Position numbers and translations under genes: made by a program | Shown: one piece after another, positions 7,937 through 16,441 of the stretch | Position numbering within the stretch: the first letter of the stretch is position 1 | How the letters are laid out: each line of letters begins with the position of its first letter | The notes under the pieces: generated by a model | Told to the model about the DNA's origin: nothing | Database searches by the model: none | Seen by the model: only the letters and a program-made list of their open reading frames with translations | Source: Pseudoalteromonas luteoviolacea H33-S | GTDB lineage: Bacteria > Pseudomonadota > Gammaproteobacteria > Enterobacterales > Alteromonadaceae | NCBI RefSeq assembly: GCF_001625695.1 | Contig: NZ_AUXY01000111.1 | Coordinates: 78,673 to 142,672 of the forward strand | Length of the DNA: 64,000 nucleotides | Reading direction: 5' to 3'

Positions 7937-9535
7937 TTATTCGAATGTGGCGCGCAAGGCTTTTTTATCGACTTTGCCTACGGCGGTTAACGGTAGTTGG
8001 GTTACGAACTTAAATTTATCGGGTACTTTGTAATCGGCAATGCCGAGCTGGCGCAGATATTTGCGCAGAATAAGCGTCGTCAATTTGATGTCTTGATCAG
8101 CTACCACAAAAGCGCAGCTCTTTTCACCTAGCGTGTCATCTGGCATGGATACAATGGCTACTTGCTGAATATTTTGATGGCCAAGTAAGTGATTTTCGAC
8201 TTCTTCCGCTGCGATTTTTTCGCCGCCTCGGTTGATTTGATCTTTATCTCTCCCTTCGACAATTAAATGACCTGAGGGCAGCTGTTTGACAATATCGCCT
8301 GAGCTGTAGAAGCCATCATTGTCAAAGGCTGAGGCATTATGCGTAGGCGACTTGTAATACCCTCTAAATGTGTAAGGGCCCCGTGTCATGAGACGCCCAG
8401 ATTCACCTGAAGGGACATTGTTGCCATGCTCGTCGACAATTTTTATTTCATCATGCTCACTGATCGGACGCCCTTGTGTGGTTAAGATCAGTTCGGGGTC
8501 GTCATCATAGCGGGTATAATTTACGAGCCCTTCTGCCATACCAAATACTTGCTGCAGCTGACAGCCTAAAATGGGGGTGACTTGTTCAGCAACACTGCGA
8601 CTGAGTTTGGCGCCGCCAACTTGGATCACTTTTAAACTACTCAGATCATGTTGGCTGGCTGATGCATGCTGTAACCATAATTGCAGGGCAGGTGGTACGA
8701 GCGCAGTGTGCGTGATGGCATAGTGCTCAATCCGGCTAAAGCAAATAGCTGGGCTTGGATCGCTGGCTAAGATCACCGTGCCGCCAGCAATAAACACACC
8801 TAACGCCCCCGGAGAGCTTAATGGAAAGTTATGTGGTGCAGGTAGAGCACACAAATAGCGTGTCTCTGCATCTAGCTTGCAGATCTCTTTACTGGCAACC
8901 ACAGAATACAAATAGTCATTATGGGTGCGCGGGATCAGTTTGGGTGTGCCTGTGCTGCCACCAGATAGCTGGAAAAATGCAACGTCTTCAGGGTTGAGAT
9001 CAGGGGCTTCGAAAGCATGCTTATGCAAATAACCCTGCTTAAGTTCACTATTGCCTTTGCTGTGATCTGTGATGATCTTATTTAAACAAGCAAAGCGATT
9101 AAATAATTCATGCGTGAACTGCTCATCACCAAATAAAGCATGTGCAGAGGAGACGATCATGGCTTTGGGCTGCAAGATCTCACAGTAACTTTGTAACTCT
9201 GTGCGCTGATGATTGAACAGAGCGCATACCGGGGCAACCCCCAGTTTGATCAAAGCAAAGTAAGTGATGTAGAACTCTATGCAGTTAGGCAATTGCACGA
9301 CAGCAGTATCACCTTTTTGCAAACCCTGTTGAGCGAGGTAGCCTGCAAGATTATCACTGTAAGCATTTAACTCGCTGTAACTAAGCTGGCGCTGGCCATC
9401 CGCCACGGCAATGCCCTGGCTATTATTTTCAAGCTGATCAGATAAAATACTGGTCAGCGGTTTATCTTGCCAATAACCTTTGGCTCGGTACTGTTGAGCC
9501 AGCTCAGCTGGCCACGGAGTATATTCAATACGCAT
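7937..9535 (-). CDS. entE: 2,3-dihydroxybenzoate-AMP ligase
   Basis: 532 residues of the ANL adenylate-forming superfamily. Seen are the P-loop-like SGGSTGTPKLIPRT, GMAEGLVNYTR (the substrate/ATP region of aryl-AMP ligases) and the hinge and C-terminal GRDKDQINRGGEKIAAEEVE. These match EntE/DhbE/VibE. It adenylates DHB and transfers it to the carrier domain of EntB. It lies 4 bp after entC and 11 bp before entB in the leftward operon. Confidence 0.94.
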   Translation of the reverse strand: MRIEYTPWPAELAQQYRAKGYWQDKPLTSILSDQLENNSQGIAVADGQRQLSYSELNAYSDNLAGYLAQQGLQKGDTAVVQLPNCIEFYITYFALIKLGVAPVCALFNHQRTELQSYCEILQPKAMIVSSAHALFGDEQFTHELFNRFACLNKIITDHSKGNSELKQGYLHKHAFEAPDLNPEDVAFFQLSGGSTGTPKLIPRTHNDYLYSVVASKEICKLDAETRYLCALPAPHNFPLSSPGALGVFIAGGTVILASDPSPAICFSRIEHYAITHTALVPPALQLWLQHASASQHDLSSLKVIQVGGAKLSRSVAEQVTPILGCQLQQVFGMAEGLVNYTRYDDDPELILTTQGRPISEHDEIKIVDEHGNNVPSGESGRLMTRGPYTFRGYYKSPTHNASAFDNDGFYSSGDIVKQLPSGHLIVEGRDKDQINRGGEKIAAEEVENHLLGHQNIQQVAIVSMPDDTLGEKSCAFVVADQDIKLTTLILRKYLRQLGIADYKVPDKFKFVTQLPLTAVGKVDKKALRATFE

Positions 9536-9539
9536 AATA

Positions 9540-10745
9540 TTACTTGTTAAACTGAGTATAAGCTTGCTGAACAGACAATGCGTTCAGCATGGTTTTGAGT
9601 TTCGCTTCTGTCTCTAGCCATTCAGAGCTAGGATCAGAGGCGGCGACAATGCCTGCACCTGCGAATAATTTGGCAACATGTGCTTTGAGCTCTCCACATC
9701 GGATCACCACCACCCACTCACCATTACCGTGCTGATCGCACCAGCCTATGATCCCAGAGAAGAGGTCTCGACCATGACCTTCAAGATCCAGAATATGCTG
9801 ATAAGCAGGCTTAGTGGGTTTGCCACACAGCGCGGGAGTAGGGTGCAATTGATTGGCAAGATTTAAAATATGGGTGTTGGGATCTTTTAAATGGCCAGAG
9901 ATCACCGTCGATAAATGCCACATGGTGGCGGTGTGCAGCAATGAGGGCTCTGCTGGGATCGATAAGTTGTCGCACACAGGCTCCAATAATTGACGCATGT
10001 CATCAATCACGACGGCGTGCTCGTACCTGTCTTTCTTAGAATTAAATAACGCTGAGCGTCGCTGTGCTTCGACTTTGCTGCACGGATCTCTTGGGATAGA
10101 TCCTGCTAATGGGTTACTGGTTACCGTTTCATCTTGTTTTCTGAGTAGTAGTTCAGGGCTGACGCCCATCAGCACAGAGTCATGTTCCGTTGGAAATGCA
10201 AAGTGATAACCTGACTGGCTTTGTGTCAGTAATTGATTTAACACATGTTTGCCATTGATAGGGTGTTCGAAGCCGAGCTCAACCTGTTTGCTGAGTACGA
10301 TTTTTTCTAACAGACCTTTGTCAAACAGGTGCTTTGCTTCTGATACGGTTTGCTCAAAGTGTGCCCTGTCTTGCAGATATCGGATCTCGGTAAGCTTATT
10401 TTCTTGATGATTACTATCAGCAGTTTGGGTATTTAACCACTGACTGAATACGCTTTTATCCCATTTGGCAACTTGCTTGGGAATGATGAACTGTGCTGTT
10501 TGATATTTGCAAAAAGGTAGCACGCCAAAGGCAATCACGTTCTCGCTGTCGTCTTGGTGTGCTTGTAATTGTGCTTTTAGCTCATTGACTAAATAGTCTG
10601 TGTTGGCGATGGGGAGATTAAAACGATGTTTAATGCCATGGCCAAGCAAACAGCTTTCACCGGAAACAAATAGACAATCTTGATCTAGGTGGAACTCACC
10701 CAAAGACTGAGCCTGCGCTAAGTTAGATATTTCGCCTGCATGCAT
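9540..10745 (-). CDS. entC: Isochorismate synthase
   Basis: About 401 residues from the ATG at 10745, preceded by AAAAAGG at 7-nt spacing; an in-frame ATG at 10769 gives 409 residues but has no clear Shine-Dalgarno. The chorismate-binding fold is clear: SNPLAGSIPRDP, MWHLSTVISG, LHPTPALCGKPTKPA and the C-terminal SGIIGWCDQHGNGEW block. It converts chorismate to isochorismate for DHB synthesis and is the first gene of the operon. Sigma box C sits about 70 bp upstream and the exporter gene is divergent. Confidence 0.93.
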   Translation of the reverse strand: MHAGEISNLAQAQSLGEFHLDQDCLFVSGESCLLGHGIKHRFNLPIANTDYLVNELKAQLQAHQDDSENVIAFGVLPFCKYQTAQFIIPKQVAKWDKSVFSQWLNTQTADSNHQENKLTEIRYLQDRAHFEQTVSEAKHLFDKGLLEKIVLSKQVELGFEHPINGKHVLNQLLTQSQSGYHFAFPTEHDSVLMGVSPELLLRKQDETVTSNPLAGSIPRDPCSKVEAQRRSALFNSKKDRYEHAVVIDDMRQLLEPVCDNLSIPAEPSLLHTATMWHLSTVISGHLKDPNTHILNLANQLHPTPALCGKPTKPAYQHILDLEGHGRDLFSGIIGWCDQHGNGEWVVVIRCGELKAHVAKLFAGAGIVAASDPSSEWLETEAKLKTMLNALSVQQAYTQFNK

Positions 10746-10813
10746 AATTAAACCTTTTTGCGTTGTCATTAAACTGCTGCCGATAAAGCGGTCAGCCGTG
10801 AATGTGTGTTAAA

Positions 10814-10838
10814 GACGTGTCAATCACAAAAAGATTTA
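10814..10838 (-). promoter_or_regulatory. Iron-starvation (PvdS-type) sigma box, copy C
   Basis: On the minus strand TAAAT (10838-10834), exactly 16 nt, CGTC (10817-10814), about 70 bp before the preferred entC start. As in the other copies a T-tract follows TAAAT. It would drive entC-entE-entB-C-domain-entA. Confidence 0.68.
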
Positions 10839-10909
10839 GTGCTCTGATGCATTGGCATCTGTGCCTGTCATTTGGGCAAGGTATATTGAAAATAAATTTT
10901 CTATAAAAA

Positions 10910-10928
10910 GTGATTTATTATCATTGGG
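10910..10928. promoter_or_regulatory. Weak Fur-box-like sequence
   Basis: GTGATTTATTATCATTGGG matches the 19-bp Fur consensus at 11 of 19 positions by hand count. It lies between the two outward sigma boxes but overlaps neither, so direct Fur control here is doubtful. Confidence 0.3.
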
Positions 10929-11006
10929 ATAAGTTTGATGGGGTGGCAATATCAGCGCGCTGTTTTTTGCAGGTGATAGGCGGAAATATAAATCTACTCT
11001 TTGCTG

Positions 11007-11031
11007 TGAATTTTTACGCTGGCTTCTCGTC
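11007..11031 (+). promoter_or_regulatory. Iron-starvation (PvdS-type) sigma box, copy D
   Basis: TGAAT (one mismatch to TAAAT) at 11007-11011, exactly 16 nt, CGTC at 11028-11031, 43 bp before the exporter start. The 14 bases GGCTTCTCGTCCTG at 11021-11034 are identical to copy A before the PepSY gene. Confidence 0.65.
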
Positions 11032-11073
11032 CTGTATCTAGTCCTAATCTTGAATTAACAAAAGAGAAGTAAC

Positions 11074-12699
11074 GTGCTTGCTAATCTAATTCGCGCCACC
11101 TGGTGGCGATTTATGGCAACAGCCATTACCAGTACTTTGTTTGGCTTAGCCAGTGTTGCCTTAGTTGCGCTGATCAATGAAATCATCAATAGCTCGCCTG
11201 ATGCGCGCACTGAGCAGTTTACCTACTTTGCTATTTTGGCTGTGGTTGGCGTCGTCTTGCAGCTTTGTTCCAAAATATTCGCAGAGCAACTGACTGAGCA
11301 AAGTCAGGCGACTGTGCGTAGTCAAGTGGCTGAGCATGTGGTGAATGCCGAATTTAACGATGTTGAGGCGCAAGGTGCTGGTAAGATTAAATCTTGCCTA
11401 ACCGAGCATAGCTTACGTGTATCAGAGTTTTTCCAGCGCCTACCAGGTATTTTGACCAACGCCATGATAGTACTTGGCAGCTTTGCGTATATGGCTTGGT
11501 TAGATTGGCGGGTGTTTATTTTTGCAGTACTTACTTTGGTAGTGGGCTCAATTGGTTACAGTTTGGCTAACGCGACTGCATTTAAAAAAGTCACCGAAGC
11601 TGCAAAAATTCAAGACGCTTTATACGATCAATTTGACTCTATTTACGATGGTGCAAAGGAACTCAAACTGCATAAATCTAAGCGTCGTATTTTTGTTGAG
11701 CAGGTGATTGGTGACACCATTTCTTTGTTGCGTAAACGTCGAGTGCAGGGAGCGACCATTTATCATTATGCGGCCTCTTGGGGGGGCTTTAGTATTTTTG
11801 CATTTATTGGTGGCACCTTGTATTTCCTAGCGGGTCAAAGCACGGATGAAACCAAGGTGATGTCGGGATTTGCACTGTTGTTTTTATACATGCTTACGCC
11901 GCTTGAAGTGATGTTAGCAGCAATCCCAAAAGCGGCCGCAGCTAAGGCCTCTGCCAATACGATCACTGAAATGAGGGCGCAGTTACGTTTAATCGCTCAG
12001 CAATCGTCATCGCCGCTCACTGAATTTAAACAGATTGAACTAAAAGCGCTGAGTCACGGCTATTATCATGAGCAGAGTGACGAAGTGTTCGCACTGACAC
12101 CCATAAACTTAACGTTAAATCGCGGTGAGATCATTTACCTTGTTGGTGGTAATGGCAGTGGTAAGACGACGTTTGCTAAGCTTCTTTGTGGGTTATACCC
12201 GGCAAAAGAGGGTGACTTGTATGTGGATGGCAATCATGTCAATGCTGCGCAGTTAGATGGTTATCGCCAATTATTTAGTGCTGTATTTAGCGACTTCCAC
12301 CTCTTTGATAGACTATTGGACTGTCAGGATAAGGTGCTGCAAGAGAAAGGCAATAAGTTGATTGAAAAGCTGAATTTACATCACAAAGTGGCGATTAAAG
12401 ACGGTGCATTTACCACCCAAAAGTTATCTCAAGGACAGCGTAAACGTCTTGCTCTGGTGGTGACTTATCTGGAAGACAGACCATTTTATATCTTTGATGA
12501 ATGGGCCGCTGATCAAGACCCCGTGTTTAAGGATGTTTTTTATAAAGAGTTACTGCCTGAACTGAGTGCAAAAGGGAAGACCGTTTTTGTGATCACCCAT
12601 GACGATAAATATTTCCACTTGGCAGATAGGCTACTGCGAATGGAAAATGGGTGTTTGACAGAAGCGAAAAGTGGTCTGGCAAATCAATTGGCGATGTAA
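11074..12699 (+). CDS. PvdE/SyrD-type peptide-siderophore ABC exporter (fused permease-ATPase)
   Basis: 541 residues with a GTG start. The N-terminal half has six predicted membrane segments (about 1-300). The ATPase half has Walker A GGNGSGKTTF (about 357-366), signature LSQGQ (about 451) and Walker B leading into FDEWAADQDP, which is typical of the cyclic-peptide/PvdE family rather than of lipid A or multidrug exporters. PvdE moves the pyoverdine precursor to the periplasm; here it is inferred to export the DHB siderophore or a precursor. It is divergent from entC, has its own sigma box D, and ends at a terminator shared with the PPTase gene. A second AraC- or MFS-type exporter such as EntS was not seen. 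Confidence 0.88.
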   Translation: MLANLIRATWWRFMATAITSTLFGLASVALVALINEIINSSPDARTEQFTYFAILAVVGVVLQLCSKIFAEQLTEQSQATVRSQVAEHVVNAEFNDVEAQGAGKIKSCLTEHSLRVSEFFQRLPGILTNAMIVLGSFAYMAWLDWRVFIFAVLTLVVGSIGYSLANATAFKKVTEAAKIQDALYDQFDSIYDGAKELKLHKSKRRIFVEQVIGDTISLLRKRRVQGATIYHYAASWGGFSIFAFIGGTLYFLAGQSTDETKVMSGFALLFLYMLTPLEVMLAAIPKAAAAKASANTITEMRAQLRLIAQQSSSPLTEFKQIELKALSHGYYHEQSDEVFALTPINLTLNRGEIIYLVGGNGSGKTTFAKLLCGLYPAKEGDLYVDGNHVNAAQLDGYRQLFSAVFSDFHLFDRLLDCQDKVLQEKGNKLIEKLNLHHKVAIKDGAFTTQKLSQGQRKRLALVVTYLEDRPFYIFDEWAADQDPVFKDVFYKELLPELSAKGKTVFVITHDDKYFHLADRLLRMENGCLTEAKSGLANQLAM

Positions 12700-12713
12700 A
12701 AAGGCTTATAGAG

Positions 12714-12746
12714 TAAATAAAAACGATGCAATCGCATCGTTTTTAT
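12714..12746. terminator. Bidirectional terminator between exporter and PPTase genes
   Basis: AAAAACGATGC - AATC - GCATCGTTTTT, a perfect stem with an A tract before it and a T tract after it, placed between two converging genes. Confidence 0.9.
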
Positions 12747-12758
12747 TTACTGAGTCAC

Positions 12759-13442
12759 TTAGCCGAGATGCACACACTCGGTGAGCACCATTTCATCGCT
12801 ACTTTGGTAATACACAGTTATTTCAGTGCCTGCAGGTAAAGTTGGGTGCAAACTGGCCGTTAAGGCAAAACGCAAGTGCTTAACATCGTGGTCAATGAGC
12901 TTTGCAGCATCAAAACCAAAGAATGTTTGCACCACGCTATATAGCGCCTTATAAATACTTTCTTTTGCAGAAAACACCAAAGTCAGTGGTTTTGGATGAT
13001 CTTGACCCAGTGCAGCAAAAGCTGTCGCTTCATCATCCCGTAAAATTTGGCCACGCAGCTCATTTTCTTGTTTATCAGACATCATATGCTCTATGTCAAT
13101 GCCAAGGCCTAACACGTCCACTTTGTCTGTGGCGATTGCCATTGCGACCCCTTTGCTGTGAGTGATTGAGCCATTAACCCCTTCAGGCCAAATAGGCGCG
13201 CGACTTTCGGCGCTTTGTACCACATAATGAGGGCGTCCAAGTTGCTGTATTGCGTTGGCGGCACACACGCGCCCTGCAAGGTACTCAGCTTTTCGTTTTG
13301 CCACGGCACGACCTAACTTACTTGGTAGAGGTTGGTTAAAATGTGCAAAGTCAGCGTCCTGATATTGCTCTGGGCTAAATGCCATGCAGTGATAAGCAAA
13401 AGGCAATTGAGGTTGAAATGATGACATGGGCATGATGTGCAT
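12759..13442 (-). CDS. 4'-phosphopantetheinyl transferase (EntD/Sfp type)
   Basis: 227 residues, with AAGGAG 7 nt before the ATG. The Mg-binding motif GIDIE (D116, E118) and FSAKESIYKAL (K160, E161) define the Sfp/EntD superfamily; the length and upstream block (NGSITHSKG) fit EntD. It transfers phosphopantetheine from CoA to carrier-protein serines, here the aryl carrier of EntB and probably the NRPS upstream of the window. It faces the exporter gene across a shared terminator. No sigma-box match was found before it, so it may be expressed separately from the rest of the locus. Confidence 0.92.
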   Translation of the reverse strand: MHIMPMSSFQPQLPFAYHCMAFSPEQYQDADFAHFNQPLPSKLGRAVAKRKAEYLAGRVCAANAIQQLGRPHYVVQSAESRAPIWPEGVNGSITHSKGVAMAIATDKVDVLGLGIDIEHMMSDKQENELRGQILRDDEATAFAALGQDHPKPLTLVFSAKESIYKALYSVVQTFFGFDAAKLIDHDVKHLRFALTASLHPTLPAGTEITVYYQSSDEMVLTECVHLG

Positions 13443-13530
13443 ATAAGACTCCTTGGCTGAACCGCCTTAGTGTCTCTGATCACCTTCGTGGATGCAAGCT
13501 AGGTAACTGACGGATTAAACTCAGTTTTTA

Positions 13531-13929
13531 CTAGTCTTCACTTTCATAGGCGATACAGCGAGAGTACTGCAGCACAATAAATTGCGTGGTTTTTGGATAG
13601 TAAAGCACGCACTGCTTTTCGCGAAGTTGTAGTTCAAATGCGCTAATGGGGAGCGCAGATAATTCGGTATAGCTCATACCTGCCGTGTTCTTAACGGCAG
13701 ATTGCCCATACGATAACAGCAGTTGTGGCGTGTGAGTAAAAACATCAATAGCGAGGGTTGGTGTACTCCCTCCTTTTAGTTTTACAATGGCATCACCGAG
13801 TTCTTGCAGTACGGAGGGGGTAACCTCTGTGAGCAGTGCTGGTTGAATGTTATTAGTATCATGGCTATTGCTACAGGCACTGATAAACAGTGCCGTTACA
13901 GTACTTATGAGCAGTTTTGCGTTCATCAC
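13531..13929 (-). CDS. Small putative lipoprotein, unknown
   Basis: 132 residues. A hydrophobic leader ends in LFISAC, a plausible lipobox with Cys19, followed by Ser/Asn/Asp-rich residues. The rest is a small soluble domain with a C-terminal pair of Cys (near 113 and 125). I do not recognise a family. The start overlaps the stop of the S41 protease gene by 4 bp (ATGA type), so the two are cotranscribed and probably act together at the envelope. Confidence 0.65.
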   Translation of the reverse strand: MMNAKLLISTVTALFISACSNSHDTNNIQPALLTEVTPSVLQELGDAIVKLKGGSTPTLAIDVFTHTPQLLLSYGQSAVKNTAGMSYTELSALPISAFELQLREKQCVLYYPKTTQFIVLQYSRCIAYESED

Positions 13930-15554
13930 TGATCCATGTTTATATCTATATATACAGCACCGTGTTTAAGCGGCTGGAAAGGAACAGTAAACGGCGCAAC
14001 GTCGTTCATGGTGTCTGGCGCGGTGGCTGTTTGCGAATAAGATGTGCGCCCTTGACGCTCAGGGGCTGGGCAGTTGCCTGTGGCGATATGATGCAGTGCC
14101 CCAGCAAATAGCCTTTCACTTTTATCGCCTAGATCTTTACTAAAATCATCATCTAGACGACAGCCCGGTACTTTGGCATCAAGGCCTGTTTCGCCTATCA
14201 CGCTGGCCTGCGGTGTAATGATGAAACCATCTTCGTAATCACCAAACCCTTTTGCGTTAGCGGATTTGTTTTGAATGGTATAGTACACTGTGCCGCAGTT
14301 CTGCTCAGGAACAAACCCAAACGGCTTACCTCGAGTATCGTCACCAATTAAGATCACTTCAACATCGATTCCACGCAGTGCGTTAATGACACTCTCACTG
14401 GCAGAGGCGGTATCACCAGTGCTCAGCACATAAACACGTTTCATTTGCGGCGATGGAAGTTGGTCGTTGTTAAGTCTCAGCGTTGTCCAGTTAACAGACT
14501 GATTGATAAACTCAAGCGGTTCATTTTTACTACTTTGCTTATCATTATGTGTTTTGATAGAGAAGTCACGGCCATTGGACTGGCTGCCGGCTATCATATA
14601 ACTGAGCTGCGATGCTTGAATGACAATACCACCGCCATTGTAGCGCATATCCAAAATGAGCTCGTCGATATTGTCTTGGTTAAATTTTGCAAATCCGTCA
14701 ATTAAGTCATCCTGTGCACTCGCAACAAATTGATTAAATTGCATATAACCAACTTGCTTGCCTTGATGCTCAAATACTTGGGTGTTTTTCACTGGCACGA
14801 GTTCAAGATTTTGTGCCGTCATCGTAATCACTTTTTCCTGCCCATTACGGTCGAGCAAAGTGAGTGTAACGACTTGATTTGGCTGCGGTGTAAAGGCGGT
14901 GAGAATTTGTTCTCTGTCTTCGTTCGTGAAAGTTAAAAAATCTATGTCACCTACCTTAAGGAGTCTGTCACCGCGCTGCACACCGGCATCGGCGGCTGGG
15001 GTATTATCATTCACATAAGCCACATAGGCCATACGAAATTGTGGAATAGTCCATGAAAGGCCAAAACTTGCGGAGACGCCGTCTTGTGATTCTTTTTTAT
15101 AGTCTTCATAACTTTCGCTGAAATGAAATTGATCTTTGTCTTGACCACTGGCCGTTTTCTGGAATGTTTTTAACTGAGCAAAGTAAGCGGCAACGGTTGA
15201 GAAAGTATTTGGATCATTATCAATCACCTCATCATACCAAAGATAGGTTTCATGACTAAATGAACGCAGCCACATTTTCTCATGCATCATGGTGCCAGCA
15301 ACATCAGGGTATGCGGTATTCTCAAACGGGTCAATGCCACTGCGAGGCGATTCACAGCGGTGTGCAAACTGCGAAGAGGGAGAAAATTGACCAGCTTGCC
15401 AAGTCGGTGCTGTGGTATCAGGCGTGGGTGCGGGAGTGGGAGTGGTTGGTGTGTTTACTGTGTTGGTACCACCAGAGCCGCCACAACCCGTCATTAAGGT
15501 TGATGTGAGTGCCATGCCAAGTGCGAGGTATAACGTGTTATTGCTCAATCTCAT
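13926..15554 (-). CDS. S41 (C-terminal processing type) peptidase lipoprotein
   Basis: 542 residues. The leader ends at LMTGCGG (lipobox), followed by a Thr/Pro-rich linker (about 30-50). Then come a helical region, a PDZ-like segment with GVQRGDRLLKVG (about 190-205) and the S41 core: DMRYNGGGIV and STGDTASASESVINAL, where the Ser in TASASE is the expected nucleophile. It is likely an outer-membrane or periplasmic serine protease; the substrate is unknown. It is followed, with 4-bp overlap, by the small lipoprotein gene. Confidence 0.87.
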   Translation of the reverse strand: MRLSNNTLYLALGMALTSTLMTGCGGSGGTNTVNTPTTPTPAPTPDTTAPTWQAGQFSPSSQFAHRCESPRSGIDPFENTAYPDVAGTMMHEKMWLRSFSHETYLWYDEVIDNDPNTFSTVAAYFAQLKTFQKTASGQDKDQFHFSESYEDYKKESQDGVSASFGLSWTIPQFRMAYVAYVNDNTPAADAGVQRGDRLLKVGDIDFLTFTNEDREQILTAFTPQPNQVVTLTLLDRNGQEKVITMTAQNLELVPVKNTQVFEHQGKQVGYMQFNQFVASAQDDLIDGFAKFNQDNIDELILDMRYNGGGIVIQASQLSYMIAGSQSNGRDFSIKTHNDKQSSKNEPLEFINQSVNWTTLRLNNDQLPSPQMKRVYVLSTGDTASASESVINALRGIDVEVILIGDDTRGKPFGFVPEQNCGTVYYTIQNKSANAKGFGDYEDGFIITPQASVIGETGLDAKVPGCRLDDDFSKDLGDKSERLFAGALHHIATGNCPAPERQGRTSYSQTATAPDTMNDVAPFTVPFQPLKHGAVYIDINMDQ

Positions 15555-15743
15555 ATCTATTCCTAACTATTTACCACACTGCCCTAAATGACTAGACCTG
15601 AATTAATGTGTGATGCTTTCAATTGTACTTGCAATATCAATATTAGAACCAAACTATCAATTGCGGCTTTGGATTACAATCTAATTGGCGTGTGTTACCA
15701 ATTTAAATACACAGAGATGAAAACTTTCATGTTTATGGGTAAT

Positions 15744-16385
15744 TTAATACTCAATTTGTGCCCAGGCCTCAAATAATTTCTGTTGTTTATCGCTGATGGT
15801 CAAACCATAGGTTTGCTGCATATAAAAATAGGCGTGTGCAATTTGCTTGCGGGCTGCTGGAGGGGGCTCAATAACGCGTTGCTTAAAATTAACCTTCACT
15901 GCGCAATTGCCATGTCTAAAGGGCGTATCTGGCAACATACCAAAACGATAGTTACTGCGATCCCCATTTATTTCCCCGATTGCGGGGGCCAAGTTATTAG
16001 GATCGGCCTCCATACGACGAAACAGGGCGTTGACTTTACGACAGTTGGCGCGACCACCTTCTTGCCAGCATTGCAGTTGATGGCCGAACTCCCATGCTGG
16101 CACTATGTGCTCCCATTCAATTCGGGTTGTACGGCTGTTGGGCTTGCCATTGCGTGTAATTGGTTTTCTTGGCTGATAACCGCATTCTTGTGTTATCGGG
16201 ATGAGCTTTTTTCCCTGTCGGGTGATACCACACCCGCAATATAACGTCTTGGCTGTATCACTGAGCTGCGAAGAGAGATGTTTTTTTGCCTGATAGAAGC
16301 TGGTGAAAGTATCTGCCGCCGCTGGGTGTGTGTAAAGCAGTAAAAACAGCAAGCAACTCAATGGTAGAAAGGGCATGTCTCTCAC
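15744..16385 (-). CDS. endA: Endonuclease I (periplasmic or secreted DNase)
   Basis: 213 residues with a signal peptide (about 1-24). The His-Cys/beta-beta-alpha-metal nuclease core is present: IEWEHIVPAWEFG with the catalytic His, the conserved CWQEGGR, and NNLAPAIGEINGDRSNY with the metal-site Asn. These match EndA/Dns, which cuts double-stranded DNA non-specifically outside the cytoplasm. It lies 56 bp after the PepSY gene in the same direction and may be cotranscribed. No terminator was seen in the 189 bp to the next gene. Confidence 0.9.
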   Translation of the reverse strand: MRDMPFLPLSCLLFLLLYTHPAAADTFTSFYQAKKHLSSQLSDTAKTLYCGCGITRQGKKLIPITQECGYQPRKPITRNGKPNSRTTRIEWEHIVPAWEFGHQLQCWQEGGRANCRKVNALFRRMEADPNNLAPAIGEINGDRSNYRFGMLPDTPFRHGNCAVKVNFKQRVIEPPPAARKQIAHAYFYMQQTYGLTISDKQQKLFEAWAQIEY

Positions 16386-16441
16386 CTTAGGTGAACGTCG
16401 AAACTGCCCTTAGATTATCCTATTTTTTTGCTTAATTGTAG

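Larger units (their letters stand above)
10746..11073. other. Divergent promoter region entC / ABC exporter
   Basis: This 328-bp gap holds two outward-facing iron-starvation sigma boxes (C leftward at 10814-10838, D rightward at 11007-11031) and a weak Fur-like site between them (10910-10928). No gene was seen in it. Confidence 0.7.

Noticed and set aside
13443..13530. Possible fifth iron-starvation sigma box before the PPTase gene
   Set aside because: A GACG is present on the plus strand, but 16 nt further the sequence is TACTA rather than ATTTA, so the -35 element is absent.
15783..16244. 153-codon plus-strand frame over endA
   Set aside because: Antisense to the well-supported nuclease gene; the composition is that of a shadow frame.
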